Below are positions 43,398 to 51,963 of a stretch of DNA of 64,000 nt, one piece after another. Position 1 is the first letter of the stretch; every line of letters begins with the position of its first letter. The stretch spans positions 7,378,001-7,442,000 of the forward strand of contig NZ_CP116256.1 in NCBI RefSeq assembly GCF_027947575.1. Direction: 5' to 3'. Made by a program: the position numbers and the translations under genes. Under the pieces are notes generated by a model that saw nothing but the letters and a program-made list of their open reading frames with translations, ran no database searches and was not told where the DNA came from. This DNA comes from Streptomyces rubrogriseus (GTDB lineage: Bacteria > Actinomycetota > Actinomycetes > Streptomycetales > Streptomycetaceae).

Positions 43398-44289
43398 GCG
43401 ACTCAGCGTGCTGAAGACCTACAAGCTGTACGTCGGCGGGAAGTTCCCGCGTTCCGAGAGCGGCCGGGTGTACGAGGTGAGCGACGCGAAGAACAGGTGG
43501 CTGGCCAACGCCCCCCTCTCCTCCCGCAAGGACGCCCGTGACGCGGTGGTCGCCGCGCGCAAGGCGTTCGGCGGCTGGTCCGGCGCGACGGCGTACAACC
43601 GCGGGCAGATCCTCTACCGGATCGCCGAGATGCTGGAGGGCCGCCGCGACCAGTACGTCGCGGAGGTCGCCGACGCGGAAGGCCTGTCGAAGTCGAAGGC
43701 GGCGGCCCAGGTGGACGCCGCGATCGACCGCTGGGTCTGGTACGCGGGCTGGACCGACAAGATCACCCAGGTGGTCGGCGGCGGCAACCCGGTCGCGGGC
43801 CCCTTCTTCAACCTCTCCTCCCCGGAGCCGACCGGCGTCGTGGCCGTCCTGGCCCCGCAGAAGTCGTCCTTCCTGGGCCTGGTGTCCGTCGTCGCCCCGG
43901 TCATCGCTACGGGCAACACGGCAGTGGTGGTGGCCTCGGAGAAGTCCCCCCTCCCCGCCCTCTCCCTGGGCGAGGTCCTGGCCACCTCCGACCTGCCCGG
44001 CGGTGTGGTCAACATCCTCTCCGGCCGCACGGCGGAGATCGCCGCCCCGCTCGCCGCCCACCAGGACGTCAACGCGATCGACCTCGCGGGCGCCGACGAG
44101 GAGCTGGCGAGGGAGCTGGAGATCGCGGCGGCGGACAATCTCAAGCGCGTCCTGCGTCCACAGCCTGTGGACGACGCGGGCGCGGACTGGTCCGCGACCC
44201 CGGGCACGGACCGCATGACGGCGTTCCTGGAGACGAAGACGGTCTGGCACCCGACGGGCGCCCTGGGCGCCTCCGGCTCGTCGTACTGA
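43390..44289 (+). CDS. Aldehyde dehydrogenase-family protein without catalytic domain
   Basis: 299 residues. The first 250 align with the NAD-binding half of ALDHs (YKLYVGGKFPRSESGRVYEV, FGGWSGATAYNRGQILYRIAEMLEGR), but PWNFP is replaced by LAPQKSSF, VVLKPAE by VVVASEK, and the LELGG Glu and the catalytic Cys are absent. It stops where the catalytic domain would start. The frame is clean and translationally coupled (8-bp overlap) to a full ALDH, so it looks like a kept, non-catalytic partner subunit and not a random truncation. Confidence 0.85.
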   Translation: MSERLSVLKTYKLYVGGKFPRSESGRVYEVSDAKNRWLANAPLSSRKDARDAVVAARKAFGGWSGATAYNRGQILYRIAEMLEGRRDQYVAEVADAEGLSKSKAAAQVDAAIDRWVWYAGWTDKITQVVGGGNPVAGPFFNLSSPEPTGVVAVLAPQKSSFLGLVSVVAPVIATGNTAVVVASEKSPLPALSLGEVLATSDLPGGVVNILSGRTAEIAAPLAAHQDVNAIDLAGADEELARELEIAAADNLKRVLRPQPVDDAGADWSATPGTDRMTAFLETKTVWHPTGALGASGSSY

Positions 44290-44319
44290 CCGAATCCTCC
44301 GTCAGCCGACGCCGACGGG

Positions 44320-44351
44320 CCGCGGCTCCTCCCCGTCCGGAGGAGCCGCGG
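44320..44351. terminator. Bidirectional terminator
   Basis: CCGCGGCTCCTCC-ccgtcc-GGAGGAGCCGCGG, a perfect 13-bp stem between the convergent ALDH and kinase genes. Confidence 0.92.
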
Positions 44352-44354
44352 TCT

Positions 44355-46415
44355 TCACTCGGCCGAGCAGGGCCTCAGTTCCGGCCGGCTGGGCGCGGTC
44401 TTCCGTCCCGTCAGCGGGGACAGGTCCTTCATGTACATTTCCGCCCACTCCTTTCCGGCCAGGATCTCCTTGAGCCCCGAGCACACCTTGCTCTTCAGGA
44501 GCGGGTCGTCCTTCCGCATCGCCACCCCGTAGGGCTCCGTGCCCGCGCCGCTGGGCAGCAGCTTCAGATGCGCCGGATCGTTCTGGGCGTACCCGGCGAG
44601 AAGCACGTCGTCCGAGGCGACCGCGTACACGCTCGAGCGCTTGTCCAGCAGTCTTTCCACGCACTCCTTGTAGGTGTCGGGCTGCCACTTCCCCGTGGTG
44701 TACCCGTCCTCCTTCAGCCTGTCCGCGTACGTGGAGTCCCGCGCCGTGCACACCTCGACCTGGTTCCGCTTCACGTCGACGGCTTCGCCGAGGTCGTACT
44801 TGGCGGAGTTCTTGCGGACGAGGAGGCTGCTGCCCGCCTTGTAGTAGGGGCCGACGAAGCTGATGCCGTCCCGCTTCTCACGCTCGGGCGTCATGCTGTA
44901 CGAGGCGACGACGAGGTCCACCTCGCCGTTCTTCAGCTTGCTCGCCCGGTTGGCCGTGGTCACCCCGTAGAAGTCCACCTGTGACTTGTCGTAGCCCAGT
45001 TTGCCGGCGAGGGCGTAGGCGATGTCGACGTCGAACCCGCTCCACCCGCCGGTGTCCTTGTCGTAGAAGCTCAGCCCGGGCTGGTCCTCCTTCGCCCCGA
45101 CCGTCAGCCGCTTCCTGGCGCTCTTCCACTGCTCCCACGCCTGCTCCGCGTCGCCCCCGGCGGCTCCCCCTCCCTGCTGCCCGGAGGCGTCGTCCTGCTT
45201 GCCCCCGGAGTCGCCCCGCGAGACGAGCCAGCCGCCACCGGCCAGCAGTACGACACACGCCGCGGCCGCCGCCACCTTCCAGCCCGACAGCCGCCCGCGG
45301 CCGCCGCCCGACGCCACCGGCGACGGCACGGAGGGAACGGCTCCGGAGGGAACGGCCCCGGAGGACGACGCGGCGGGCGCCGCCGCGGTCACCGCCGGCA
45401 CGGGCTCCGAGTCGGGCGACGCGGACTCCGAGGCGGGCGGCGCGGACTCCGAGGCGGGCGGCGCGGGCCGGGCCGTGGGCGGGGGTGCGGGTGCGGGTGT
45501 GGCGGCCCTGGCGGGGGTCGGCCTGCCGGGGTCCGCGAGGACGTCCCGGAGCATCTCCTCCGCCCCGGCGGCGTCCAGGCGCCGGTCCGGGTCCGTCGTC
45601 AACAGCCCCTGGATGACCGGGCCGAGGGGGCCGGCGTACCGGAGCACGGGGTCGGGCGACTGCTGGATGTTCGCCTGCACCTCCCAGACCTCGTTGCCGC
45701 CGAAGGGCAGGCGGCCCTCGACCATCTCGTACAGCGTGACGCCCAGGGCCCACAGGTCGGAGGCGGAGGTGGGGCCGGGGGCGGCGGGAGCGAAGAGTTC
45801 GGGCGCCAGGTAGGGGGGCGTGCCGATGATGCCGCCGTGCCGGGTCACCCGGTCCGCGCCCTCGAAGGTGGCGATGCCGAAGTCCACCAGGACCACCTGG
45901 CCGCCGTCCCGCACCAGGACGTTGCCCGGCTTGACGTCGCGGTGCAGGACCGACGCCTCGTGAACCGCCCGCAGCCCCTGGGCCATCTGGAGGCCGATCT
46001 CCGCGGCCCTGGGCACGCCGAGGACCCGGTCGCGGCTCAACAGGTCGGCCAGCGACCGCCCTTCGAGCAGCTTCATCACGATCCAGACCTGGTCGGCGGT
46101 CTCGATCTGGTCGTGCACCGTCACCACGTTCTGGTGCTCGATCTTGGCGAGCGCCTCCGCCTCGCGACGGGCGCGCTGCATCGCCGCCTTCTGCGTGTCC
46201 GGGGTCATGGCCCTGCGGTCCAGGAGCCCCTTCACCGCGACGAACCGGCGCAGCCGCCGGTCGTGGGCCTTCCAGACCTCGCCCATGCCGCCGCTGCCGA
46301 TGGGCTCCAGCAGCTCGTAGCGGCCCTCGATCACGGTGTGGGAGACGGGGGGACGATCCTCGGGATGCCCGTCGGCTCCGCCGCCGGCCCCGTTGATTCC
46401 GTCGTCGTTGTGCAC
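44355..46415 (-). CDS. Receptor Ser/Thr protein kinase with extracellular solute-binding (SBP_bac_3) domain
   Basis: 686 residues from a GTG (AGGGGG upstream). PknB-type kinase domain at about 32-295: GSGGMGEVWKA, VAVK (Lys62), HRDVKPGN (158-165), DFG (178-180), GTPPYLAPE. A Pro/Ser-rich juxtamembrane region with PPASESA repeats follows, then one membrane helix (380-399). Outside is a GluB/ArtJ-type binding domain, residues about 435-670 (LTVGAKEDQPGLSFYDKDTGGWSGFDVDIAYALAGKLG, LKNGEVDLVVASYSMTPERE, DVLLAGYAQND). It probably senses an amino acid or similar solute outside and phosphorylates cytoplasmic targets. No transporter genes adjoin it. Confidence 0.93.
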   Translation of the reverse strand: MHNDDGINGAGGGADGHPEDRPPVSHTVIEGRYELLEPIGSGGMGEVWKAHDRRLRRFVAVKGLLDRRAMTPDTQKAAMQRARREAEALAKIEHQNVVTVHDQIETADQVWIVMKLLEGRSLADLLSRDRVLGVPRAAEIGLQMAQGLRAVHEASVLHRDVKPGNVLVRDGGQVVLVDFGIATFEGADRVTRHGGIIGTPPYLAPELFAPAAPGPTSASDLWALGVTLYEMVEGRLPFGGNEVWEVQANIQQSPDPVLRYAGPLGPVIQGLLTTDPDRRLDAAGAEEMLRDVLADPGRPTPARAATPAPAPPPTARPAPPASESAPPASESASPDSEPVPAVTAAAPAASSSGAVPSGAVPSVPSPVASGGGRGRLSGWKVAAAAACVVLLAGGGWLVSRGDSGGKQDDASGQQGGGAAGGDAEQAWEQWKSARKRLTVGAKEDQPGLSFYDKDTGGWSGFDVDIAYALAGKLGYDKSQVDFYGVTTANRASKLKNGEVDLVVASYSMTPEREKRDGISFVGPYYKAGSSLLVRKNSAKYDLGEAVDVKRNQVEVCTARDSTYADRLKEDGYTTGKWQPDTYKECVERLLDKRSSVYAVASDDVLLAGYAQNDPAHLKLLPSGAGTEPYGVAMRKDDPLLKSKVCSGLKEILAGKEWAEMYMKDLSPLTGRKTAPSRPELRPCSAE

Positions 46416-46572
46416 TCGGCCCCCTAGCACCACTTGCGCGAAACGTGAGTCACCACAGATTAGACGGCCCCCACGGAGCCCCCGCGACGAACGGGCAGGG
46501 CGGACCACCGCGACGGAAACGGGCCGCGACCCCCCGCTCGGAGGGATCGCGGCCCGGCGTGCGCGGACCGCG

Positions 46573-46977
46573 TCAGCGCAGCAGCTCCGTCACCTCCCCC
46601 ACCACCGGCACGGCACCCAGCGACTGGGCCTGAGCGACCGGCCCCGTCAGGGCCGTCGAGGTCAGCGGCTGGAAGTCGGCGACCTTCGTACCGACGCCGT
46701 TGTCCAGCGGGTCGACCCCGGTGCCGGCCAGGGGGTTGGGCTTGAGGTCGGCGACCGGGCCGGTGACGAAGCCGACGGTGCCGGTCACGGCCGCCAGGCC
46801 CGCCTGCGGGTCGATGTTGCCCAGGGACGTGGGGCGGGTGTGCGCCAGACCGGCGATGGTCTCGCCGCTGTCCGCGGAAGCCGTCGCCGCTCCTGCTGCC
46901 AGGGCGGCACCGGCGGTCGCCAGGGCGACCAGGGCGCGCTGTGCGTGCGGGGTGCGGGGGGACGCGTGTCGGGCCAT
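46573..46977 (-). CDS. Small secreted hypothetical protein
   Basis: 134 residues from ATG 46977, with a signal peptide (ALVALATAGAALAAGAATASA). The mature part is rich in Gly, Val and Pro with repeats of the kind GTVGFVTGPVADLKPNPLAGTGVDPL. Resembles a group of Streptomyces secreted proteins sometimes mislabelled ATP-binding. A second one of this kind is at 52902. No enzymatic motif. Confidence 0.75.
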   Translation of the reverse strand: MARHASPRTPHAQRALVALATAGAALAAGAATASADSGETIAGLAHTRPTSLGNIDPQAGLAAVTGTVGFVTGPVADLKPNPLAGTGVDPLDNGVGTKVADFQPLTSTALTGPVAQAQSLGAVPVVGEVTELLR

Positions 46978-47136
46978 CGCTGCTGCCACCTCTTGGTGTG
47001 GATTGCTACGGACTGCCCTGACAACAGCGCACACCGTGATCAGGTCACCGCACAGCGCGACCGAGATGTGACGCACGCGGCAAAGTCCACCCGCGGGGTC
47101 GTACGCCGGCCGTCGGATGCCTCAGACTGGTGTCCC

Positions 47137-47772
47137 GTGAGCTCCCATCCGCCCATACCGACGCGAGTCGTGCTGCTCTGCGGCCCCTCCGGCTCCGGCA
47201 AGTCCCTCCTCGCCGCGCACTCCGGCCTCCCGGTGCTGCGCCTCGACGACTTCTACAAGGAGGGCACCGACCCGACGCTGCCGACGGTGCCCCTCAGTAC
47301 CGACATCGACTGGGACCACCCGGCGTCGTGGGACGCGGACGCGGCGGTCGCCGCCATCCGGGAGCTGTGCCGCACGGGGCGTACCGGCGTGCCCGTCTAC
47401 GACATCTCGCTGAGCGCCCGCACCGGCGAGGAGACCGTAGACATCGGACGGACGCCGCTGTTCCTCGCGGAGGGCATCTTCGCCGCGGAACTGGTGGACC
47501 GCTGCCGGGAACTGGGCGTGCTGGCCGACGCGCTGTGCCTGAGCCGGGGCCCGCTGACGACCTTCCGCCGCCGGTTCCTGCGGGACCTGCGCGAGGGCCG
47601 CAAGTCCGTGCCGTTCCTGCTCCGCAGGGGCTGGCGGCTGATGCGGCTGGAGCGGTCGGTCATCGCCCGGCAGACCGCCCTGGGCGCCCACGCCTGCGAC
47701 CGGGACGAGGCGATGGGCCGGCTGGCCGCCGCGGCGGCGGGACGATGCGCCACCAGCCGTACGGCCGCGTAA
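47137..47772 (+). CDS. udk: Uridine kinase (P-loop)
   Basis: 211 residues from a GTG. P-loop LLCGPSGSGKSLLAA, the uridine-kinase-like LRLDDFYKEGTDPTLP, WDHPASWD and the second base region VYDISLSARTGEE. It would phosphorylate uridine or cytidine, a salvage step that fits the surrounding nucleoside genes. A CAGACT at 47123-47128 is a possible -10. No CTACGCGCGTAG palindrome precedes it, so it is probably outside that regulon. Confidence 0.88.
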   Translation: MSSHPPIPTRVVLLCGPSGSGKSLLAAHSGLPVLRLDDFYKEGTDPTLPTVPLSTDIDWDHPASWDADAAVAAIRELCRTGRTGVPVYDISLSARTGEETVDIGRTPLFLAEGIFAAELVDRCRELGVLADALCLSRGPLTTFRRRFLRDLREGRKSVPFLLRRGWRLMRLERSVIARQTALGAHACDRDEAMGRLAAAAAGRCATSRTAA

Positions 47773-47792
47773 CGCCTGCCCCCGCATGCGGA

Positions 47793-47831
47793 AGCGGGAC
47801 TGGACGGACCCCCCGGCCCTCCAGTCCCGCT
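47793..47831 (+). terminator. Terminator after uridine kinase
   Basis: AGCGGGACTGGA, 15 nt, TCCAGTCCCGCT: a perfect 12-bp stem 21 bp past the stop. Confidence 0.85.
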
Positions 47832-47840
47832 CCCTTTCCA

Positions 47841-47908
47841 CCCCCGTGGATCCCCCGTGATCCCCGGCCCCCGTTGTTCCCCCGTGTCCCCCGTGGTGCT
47901 TCCCCGTG
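47841..47908. repeat. CCCCCGTG repeat array
   Basis: CCCCCGTG or a one-base variant occurs at 47841, 47852, 47868, 47879 and 47888, and CCCCGTG at 47902. Units are 9-16 bp apart, between udk and sigQ. No other feature is seen from 47832 to 48004. Confidence 0.6.
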
Positions 47909-48004
47909 AGTAAGAGCCCGGGTCCCTCCCCCTGATACACCCCGGCTCGAAACTTTTTTCACGGGGCCCCGCCCCTCGGGCCCGGTCCCCCCCGGCCCGT
48001 ACCT

Positions 48005-48736
48005 TCAGGCGACCAGTTCGCCGAAGGCGTCCTCCTGGTCACGGCCGAAGCTGAGGACCTCGTCCTCGCGCAGCCGGCGCAGCGAGCGCCAGATGCTGGA
48101 CTTCACCGTGCCGACGCTGATGTCGAGGATGTCCGCGATCTCCGGGTCCGTGCGGCCCTCGTAGTAGCGCAGGACCAGCATGGTGCGCTGCAGTTCGGGC
48201 AGCCGGGCGAGCGCCTGCCACAGGACGGTGCGCAGCTCGGTGCCGCGCATCGCGTCCATGTCGCCGGGCGTCTCCGGCAGTTCCTCGGTCGGGTACTCGT
48301 TGAGCTTGCGGCGCCGCCAGGCGCTGATGTGCAGGTTGGTCATGGTCCGGCGGAGGTATCCGCCGACCGCCGCCTTGTCACTGATCCGGTCCCACGCCCG
48401 GTAGGTCGAGAACAGCGCGCTCTGCAGCAGGTCCTCGGCCTCGAAGCGGTCGCCGGTGAGGTGGTAGGCGGTGGCGTACAGGGAGGAGCGGCGCTCCTGC
48501 ACGTAGGCGGTGAACTCCGCCTCCGACAGGGAGCGGTGCTCCCCCCGGTCCCCCGTGTTCCCCGTCTCCCCCGTGTTCGCGTCAACCACCGTCATGTACG
48601 CGGTGTGCTGACGCCCGGTGCCGCGAGCGCACCCCCGCCCGCTCACGGCACCGGACTTCTCGGAACCCCGGTGTGCGTGCACGTCGTGCAGACGCGTGAC
48701 CACTGCGCTGGTGTTGGTGCCCTTCAGCGTGTTCAT
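48005..48736 (-). CDS. sigQ: ECF (SigE-type) sigma factor SigQ
   Basis: 243 residues from ATG 48736. Region 2 is FTAYVQERRSSLYATAYHLTGDRFEAEDLLQSALFSTYRAW, and region 4 is LARLPELQRTMLVLRYYEGRTDPEIADILDISVGTVKSSIWRSLRRLRED. An N-terminal extension of about 70 residues with TGNTGDRGE repeats is poorly conserved and its start is uncertain. In S. coelicolor sigQ lies divergent to afsQ1 and antagonises the AfsQ system's effect on antibiotics; the same arrangement and spacing are seen here. Confidence 0.92.
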   Translation of the reverse strand: MNTLKGTNTSAVVTRLHDVHAHRGSEKSGAVSGRGCARGTGRQHTAYMTVVDANTGETGNTGDRGEHRSLSEAEFTAYVQERRSSLYATAYHLTGDRFEAEDLLQSALFSTYRAWDRISDKAAVGGYLRRTMTNLHISAWRRRKLNEYPTEELPETPGDMDAMRGTELRTVLWQALARLPELQRTMLVLRYYEGRTDPEIADILDISVGTVKSSIWRSLRRLREDEVLSFGRDQEDAFGELVA

Positions 48737-48816
48737 CTCGCGCCCCCCGTCGTGGACTGCCGGTTGCCTGTGACGAAAAGCCTGCCGCGGCGACTTCATG
48801 GCCGTGTCCGCCGACT

Positions 48817-48832
48817 GTCACAGAGCTGTCAC
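48817..48832. promoter_or_regulatory. AfsQ1 box in the sigQ-afsQ1 divergent promoter
   Basis: GTCAC-agagct-GTCAC matches the published AfsQ1 consensus GTnAC-n6-GTnAC exactly. A third GTCAC follows at 48841-48845. Confidence 0.8.
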
Positions 48833-48944
48833 AGGGGTCCGTCACCGCTGCACCACCCTTCCTTCACAGGGTCCGGCGGCGTCGTGGGAGCCCAACCGCA
48901 CCCGCAGGTCGAACACCGGCCCCCTCATGGGCCAGAATGAGCGC

Positions 48945-49622
48945 GTGCCTTCCCTGTTGCTGATCGAGGACGACGACGCCATCCGTACGGCCCTGGAGCT
49001 CTCCCTGACCCGCCAGGGCCATCGGGTGGCCACCGCTGCCAGTGGTGAGGACGGTCTGAAGCTGTTGCGCGAGCAGCGGCCGGACCTGATCGTGCTGGAC
49101 GTGATGCTGCCCGGCATCGACGGTTTCGAGGTGTGCCGTCGCATCCGGCGCACCGACCAGCTGCCGATCATCCTGCTGACCGCGCGCAACGACGACATCG
49201 ACGTGGTCGTCGGTCTCGAGTCGGGCGCCGACGACTACGTCGTCAAACCCGTCCAGGGCCGGGTCCTGGACGCCCGGATCCGGGCCGTGCTGCGGCGCGG
49301 GGAGCGGGAGTCCACCGACTCGGCGAGCTTCGGCAGCCTGGTCATCGACCGTTCGGCGATGACCGTGACGAAGAACGGCGAGGACCTTCAGCTGACGCCC
49401 ACCGAGCTGCGGCTGCTCCTGGAGCTGAGCCGACGGCCGGGACAGGCGCTGTCCCGGCAGCAGTTGCTGCGGCTGGTGTGGGAGCACGACTACCTCGGCG
49501 ACTCCCGGCTGGTGGACGCGTGCGTGCAGCGGCTGCGCGCCAAGGTCGAGGACGTGCCGTCGTCCCCGACCCTGATCCGTACCGTGCGGGGTGTCGGCTA
49601 CCGGCTGGATCCGCCTCAGTGA
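48945..49622 (+). CDS. afsQ1: Two-component response regulator AfsQ1
   Basis: 225 residues, the known size. OmpR/PhoB family: receiver domain with acidic pocket EDDD (8-11), phospho-acceptor Asp52 in VLDVMLPG and Lys in VVKP, and a C-terminal winged helix (LTPTELRLLLELSRRPGQALSRQQLLRLVWEH...VDACVQRLRAKV). It responds to nitrogen/glutamate-related conditions through AfsQ2 and controls antibiotic synthesis and nitrogen genes. GTG 48945 lies 6 nt after CAGAAT, suggesting leaderless mRNA. Overlaps afsQ2 by 4 bp (GTGA). Confidence 0.96.
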   Translation: MPSLLLIEDDDAIRTALELSLTRQGHRVATAASGEDGLKLLREQRPDLIVLDVMLPGIDGFEVCRRIRRTDQLPIILLTARNDDIDVVVGLESGADDYVVKPVQGRVLDARIRAVLRRGERESTDSASFGSLVIDRSAMTVTKNGEDLQLTPTELRLLLELSRRPGQALSRQQLLRLVWEHDYLGDSRLVDACVQRLRAKVEDVPSSPTLIRTVRGVGYRLDPPQ

Positions 49623-51226
49623 CACGGGAACACCAGGGGGGTACCCGCGGCCTGGCCGCGGCGCGCAAGGGTTTCTGGTCCGGTCTGCGCTTCACCAGCC
49701 TGCGCCTCAGGCTGGTCCTCGTCTTCGGCCTGGTCGCGCTCACCGCCGCCGTGTCCGCGTCCGGCATCGCGTACTGGCTGAACCGGGAGGCGGTGCTGAC
49801 CCGTACCCAGGACGCGGTGCTGCGGGACTTCGAGCAGGAGATGCAGAACCGGGCGGGCGCGCTGCCGGAGCACCCCACGCAGGACGAGGTGCAGCACACG
49901 GCGGGGCAGATGGCCAACAGCAGCCAGCGGTTCTCGGTGCTGCTGGTCGCCGAGAGCGCCGACGGCACCGCCGTGTACGGCAGCTCCGGCGGCCTGGGCG
50001 GCTTCGCGCTGTCCGACGTGCCCGAGTCGCTGCGCACGGCCGTGAACAAGGAGCAGAAGCTCACCTCGGCCAACAAGCACCGGTACCACCTGTACTGGCA
50101 GCGGACAACCGACGACGGCACCCCGTACCTGGTGGCCGGCACGAAGGTGATCGGCGGCGGGCCGACCGGGTACATGCTCAAGTCGCTGGAACCGGAGGCC
50201 AAGGACCTGAACTCGCTCGCCTGGTCGCTGGGGATCGCCACCGCGCTCGCCCTGCTCGGTTCGGCGCTGCTCGCGCAGGCCCTGGCGACGACCGTGCTGA
50301 AGCCCGTGCACCGGCTCGGGGTCGCGGCGCGGCGGCTGGGCGAGGGGAAGCTGGACACCCGGCTGCGGGTGTCCGGCACCGACGAACTGGCCGACCTGTC
50401 GCGCACCTTCAACAGCGCCGCCGAGAACCTGGAGAAGCGGGTCGCGGACATGGCGGGCCGGGAGCAGGCCTCCCGGCGCTTCGTCGCGGACATGAGCCAC
50501 GAGCTGCGTACACCGCTGACGGCGCTCACCGCGGTGACGGAAGTGCTGGAGGAGGAGCTGGAGTACGCGGGCGAGGGCGAGGGGGAGGGCGGGAGTTTCG
50601 ACCCGATGGTCGAGCCCGCGGTGCGGCTGGTGGTGAGCGAGACGCGGCGGCTGAACGACCTGGTGGAGAACCTGATGGAGGTCACCCGCTTCGACGCGGG
50701 CACCGCCCGCCTGGTCCTGGACGACGTCGACGTCGCCGACCAGATCACCGCCTGCATCGACGCCCGGGCCTGGCTGGACGCCGTCGACCTGGAGGCCGAG
50801 CGCGGCGTCCACGCCCGCCTCGACCCGCGCCGGCTGGACGTCATCCTCGCCAACCTGATCGGCAACGCGCTCAAGCACGGCGGGTCGCCGGTCAGGGTCT
50901 CCGTGGCGCGGGCGGACGACGAGATCGTGATCCGGGTGCGGGACAACGGTCCCGGCATCCCCGAGGACGTCCTGCCGCACGTCTTCGACCGCTTCTACAA
51001 GGCGAGCGCGTCCCGGCCGCGCTCCGAGGGCAGCGGGCTCGGTCTGTCCATCGCACTGGAGAACGCGCACATCCACGGCGGTGAGATCACCGCGGAGAAC
51101 GCCCCGGAGGGCGGTGCGGTGTTCACCCTGCGGCTGCCGCAGGACCCGTCGCCGCCCGCCGACGAGGACGGCGGGGCCGACGAGGAGACCGAGGACCGGG
51201 GCAAGGACGCGAAGGGACAGGTCTGA
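49619..51226 (+). CDS. afsQ2: Two-component sensor histidine kinase AfsQ2
   Basis: 535 residues, the known size. Two membrane helices (LVLVFGLVALTAAVSASGIAYW and LAWSLGIATALALLGSALLAQAL) enclose an extracellular sensor of about 140 residues. HAMP follows (VLKPVHRLGVAARRLGEGKLDTRL), then the H-box DMSHELRTPLTALT (His294), N-box ANLIGNALKHGG and G-boxes VRDNGPGIPE and GSGLGLSIALENAHIHGG. It phosphorylates AfsQ1. Its stop shares one base with the next ATG. Confidence 0.96.
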   Translation: MTREHQGGTRGLAAARKGFWSGLRFTSLRLRLVLVFGLVALTAAVSASGIAYWLNREAVLTRTQDAVLRDFEQEMQNRAGALPEHPTQDEVQHTAGQMANSSQRFSVLLVAESADGTAVYGSSGGLGGFALSDVPESLRTAVNKEQKLTSANKHRYHLYWQRTTDDGTPYLVAGTKVIGGGPTGYMLKSLEPEAKDLNSLAWSLGIATALALLGSALLAQALATTVLKPVHRLGVAARRLGEGKLDTRLRVSGTDELADLSRTFNSAAENLEKRVADMAGREQASRRFVADMSHELRTPLTALTAVTEVLEEELEYAGEGEGEGGSFDPMVEPAVRLVVSETRRLNDLVENLMEVTRFDAGTARLVLDDVDVADQITACIDARAWLDAVDLEAERGVHARLDPRRLDVILANLIGNALKHGGSPVRVSVARADDEIVIRVRDNGPGIPEDVLPHVFDRFYKASASRPRSEGSGLGLSIALENAHIHGGEITAENAPEGGAVFTLRLPQDPSPPADEDGGADEETEDRGKDAKGQV

Positions 51227-51837
51227 TGACCGTACGCCGTCTGCCGGCCCTCTCCGGGCTCGCGGCAGTGGCCGTGCTGCTGACCGGGTGCGGCATCCGC
51301 GCCACCGAGGTGCCCACCGACTACGGTCCCGCGCCGTCGCGGGTGCGCTGCTCGCTCGCCGAGCCGGACGTGTCGACGCGGACCACACCCGGGCTGCCGG
51401 CGCAGGTGTTCCTGCTGTGCGGCTCGTCGCTGGTGGCCGTGGACCGCACGGTGCGGGTGCCGGAGGGCGCCTCGGACTCGGGGCGGCGGGTGCTGGTGGC
51501 CCAGGGACTGCTGGACGAGCTGACGGCACAGCCGTCGGCCGCGGAGAAGGAGGCCGGTTACACGTCGGACGTGCGCCGCGGGATCGTGGTGACGGGACCG
51601 CGTTCCGGCGACCCCGAGGACACGCTGCGGCTGAGCACCGATCCCGACGACCTGACCTCGTACGCGCTCGCGCAGGTGGTGTGCACCTTCTCCGACTCCG
51701 CCGCGGCCGAGGGCGACGGCTCGGTGATCCTGGCCGGGCCCACCGACCGGTCCGCCCGCCGCTACTCCTGCACGGACGAGGTCCGGGCCCGGCCGGGCAG
51801 CAACGAACCGCCCGCGGACGAGGTCACGGGCGGCTGA
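51226..51837 (+). CDS. Lipoprotein co-transcribed with afsQ1-afsQ2
   Basis: 203 residues. A lipoprotein signal with LLTGCG lipobox precedes a GerM/LpqB-like pattern: PAQVFLLCGSSLVAVDRTVRV and VLVAQGLLDELTAQPSAAE (similar to sporulation/spore-morphology GerMN domains). ATG overlaps the afsQ2 stop (TGATG), so it is translationally coupled to the sensor kinase. Its orthologue in S. coelicolor lies in the same operon and may modulate AfsQ2. Role inferred. Confidence 0.88.
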   Translation: MTVRRLPALSGLAAVAVLLTGCGIRATEVPTDYGPAPSRVRCSLAEPDVSTRTTPGLPAQVFLLCGSSLVAVDRTVRVPEGASDSGRRVLVAQGLLDELTAQPSAAEKEAGYTSDVRRGIVVTGPRSGDPEDTLRLSTDPDDLTSYALAQVVCTFSDSAAAEGDGSVILAGPTDRSARRYSCTDEVRARPGSNEPPADEVTGG

Positions 51838-51848
51838 CGGGCCGCACC

Positions 51849-51873
51849 GCGCGGCACCGGGCGGGTGCCGCGC
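51849..51873 (+). terminator. Terminator after the afsQ operon
   Basis: GCGCGGCACC-n5-GGTGCCGCGC, a perfect 10-bp stem just past the stop. A second hairpin GGCCCC-gca-GGGGCC follows at 51877-51891. Confidence 0.85.
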
Positions 51874-51963
51874 GAAGGCCCCGCAGGGGCCGTGTGGCGC
51901 AAGCCTCACCCTTGCGTGGAGGCGCCCGGAACCGCGCACGGCGGGGGGCGCGTCTAGGGGGAC

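Noticed and set aside
47940..47970. Run of T (CTTTTTT) near the end of sigQ as a terminator
   Set aside because: On the strand of sigQ transcription it is an A run, and no stem precedes it in the right order.
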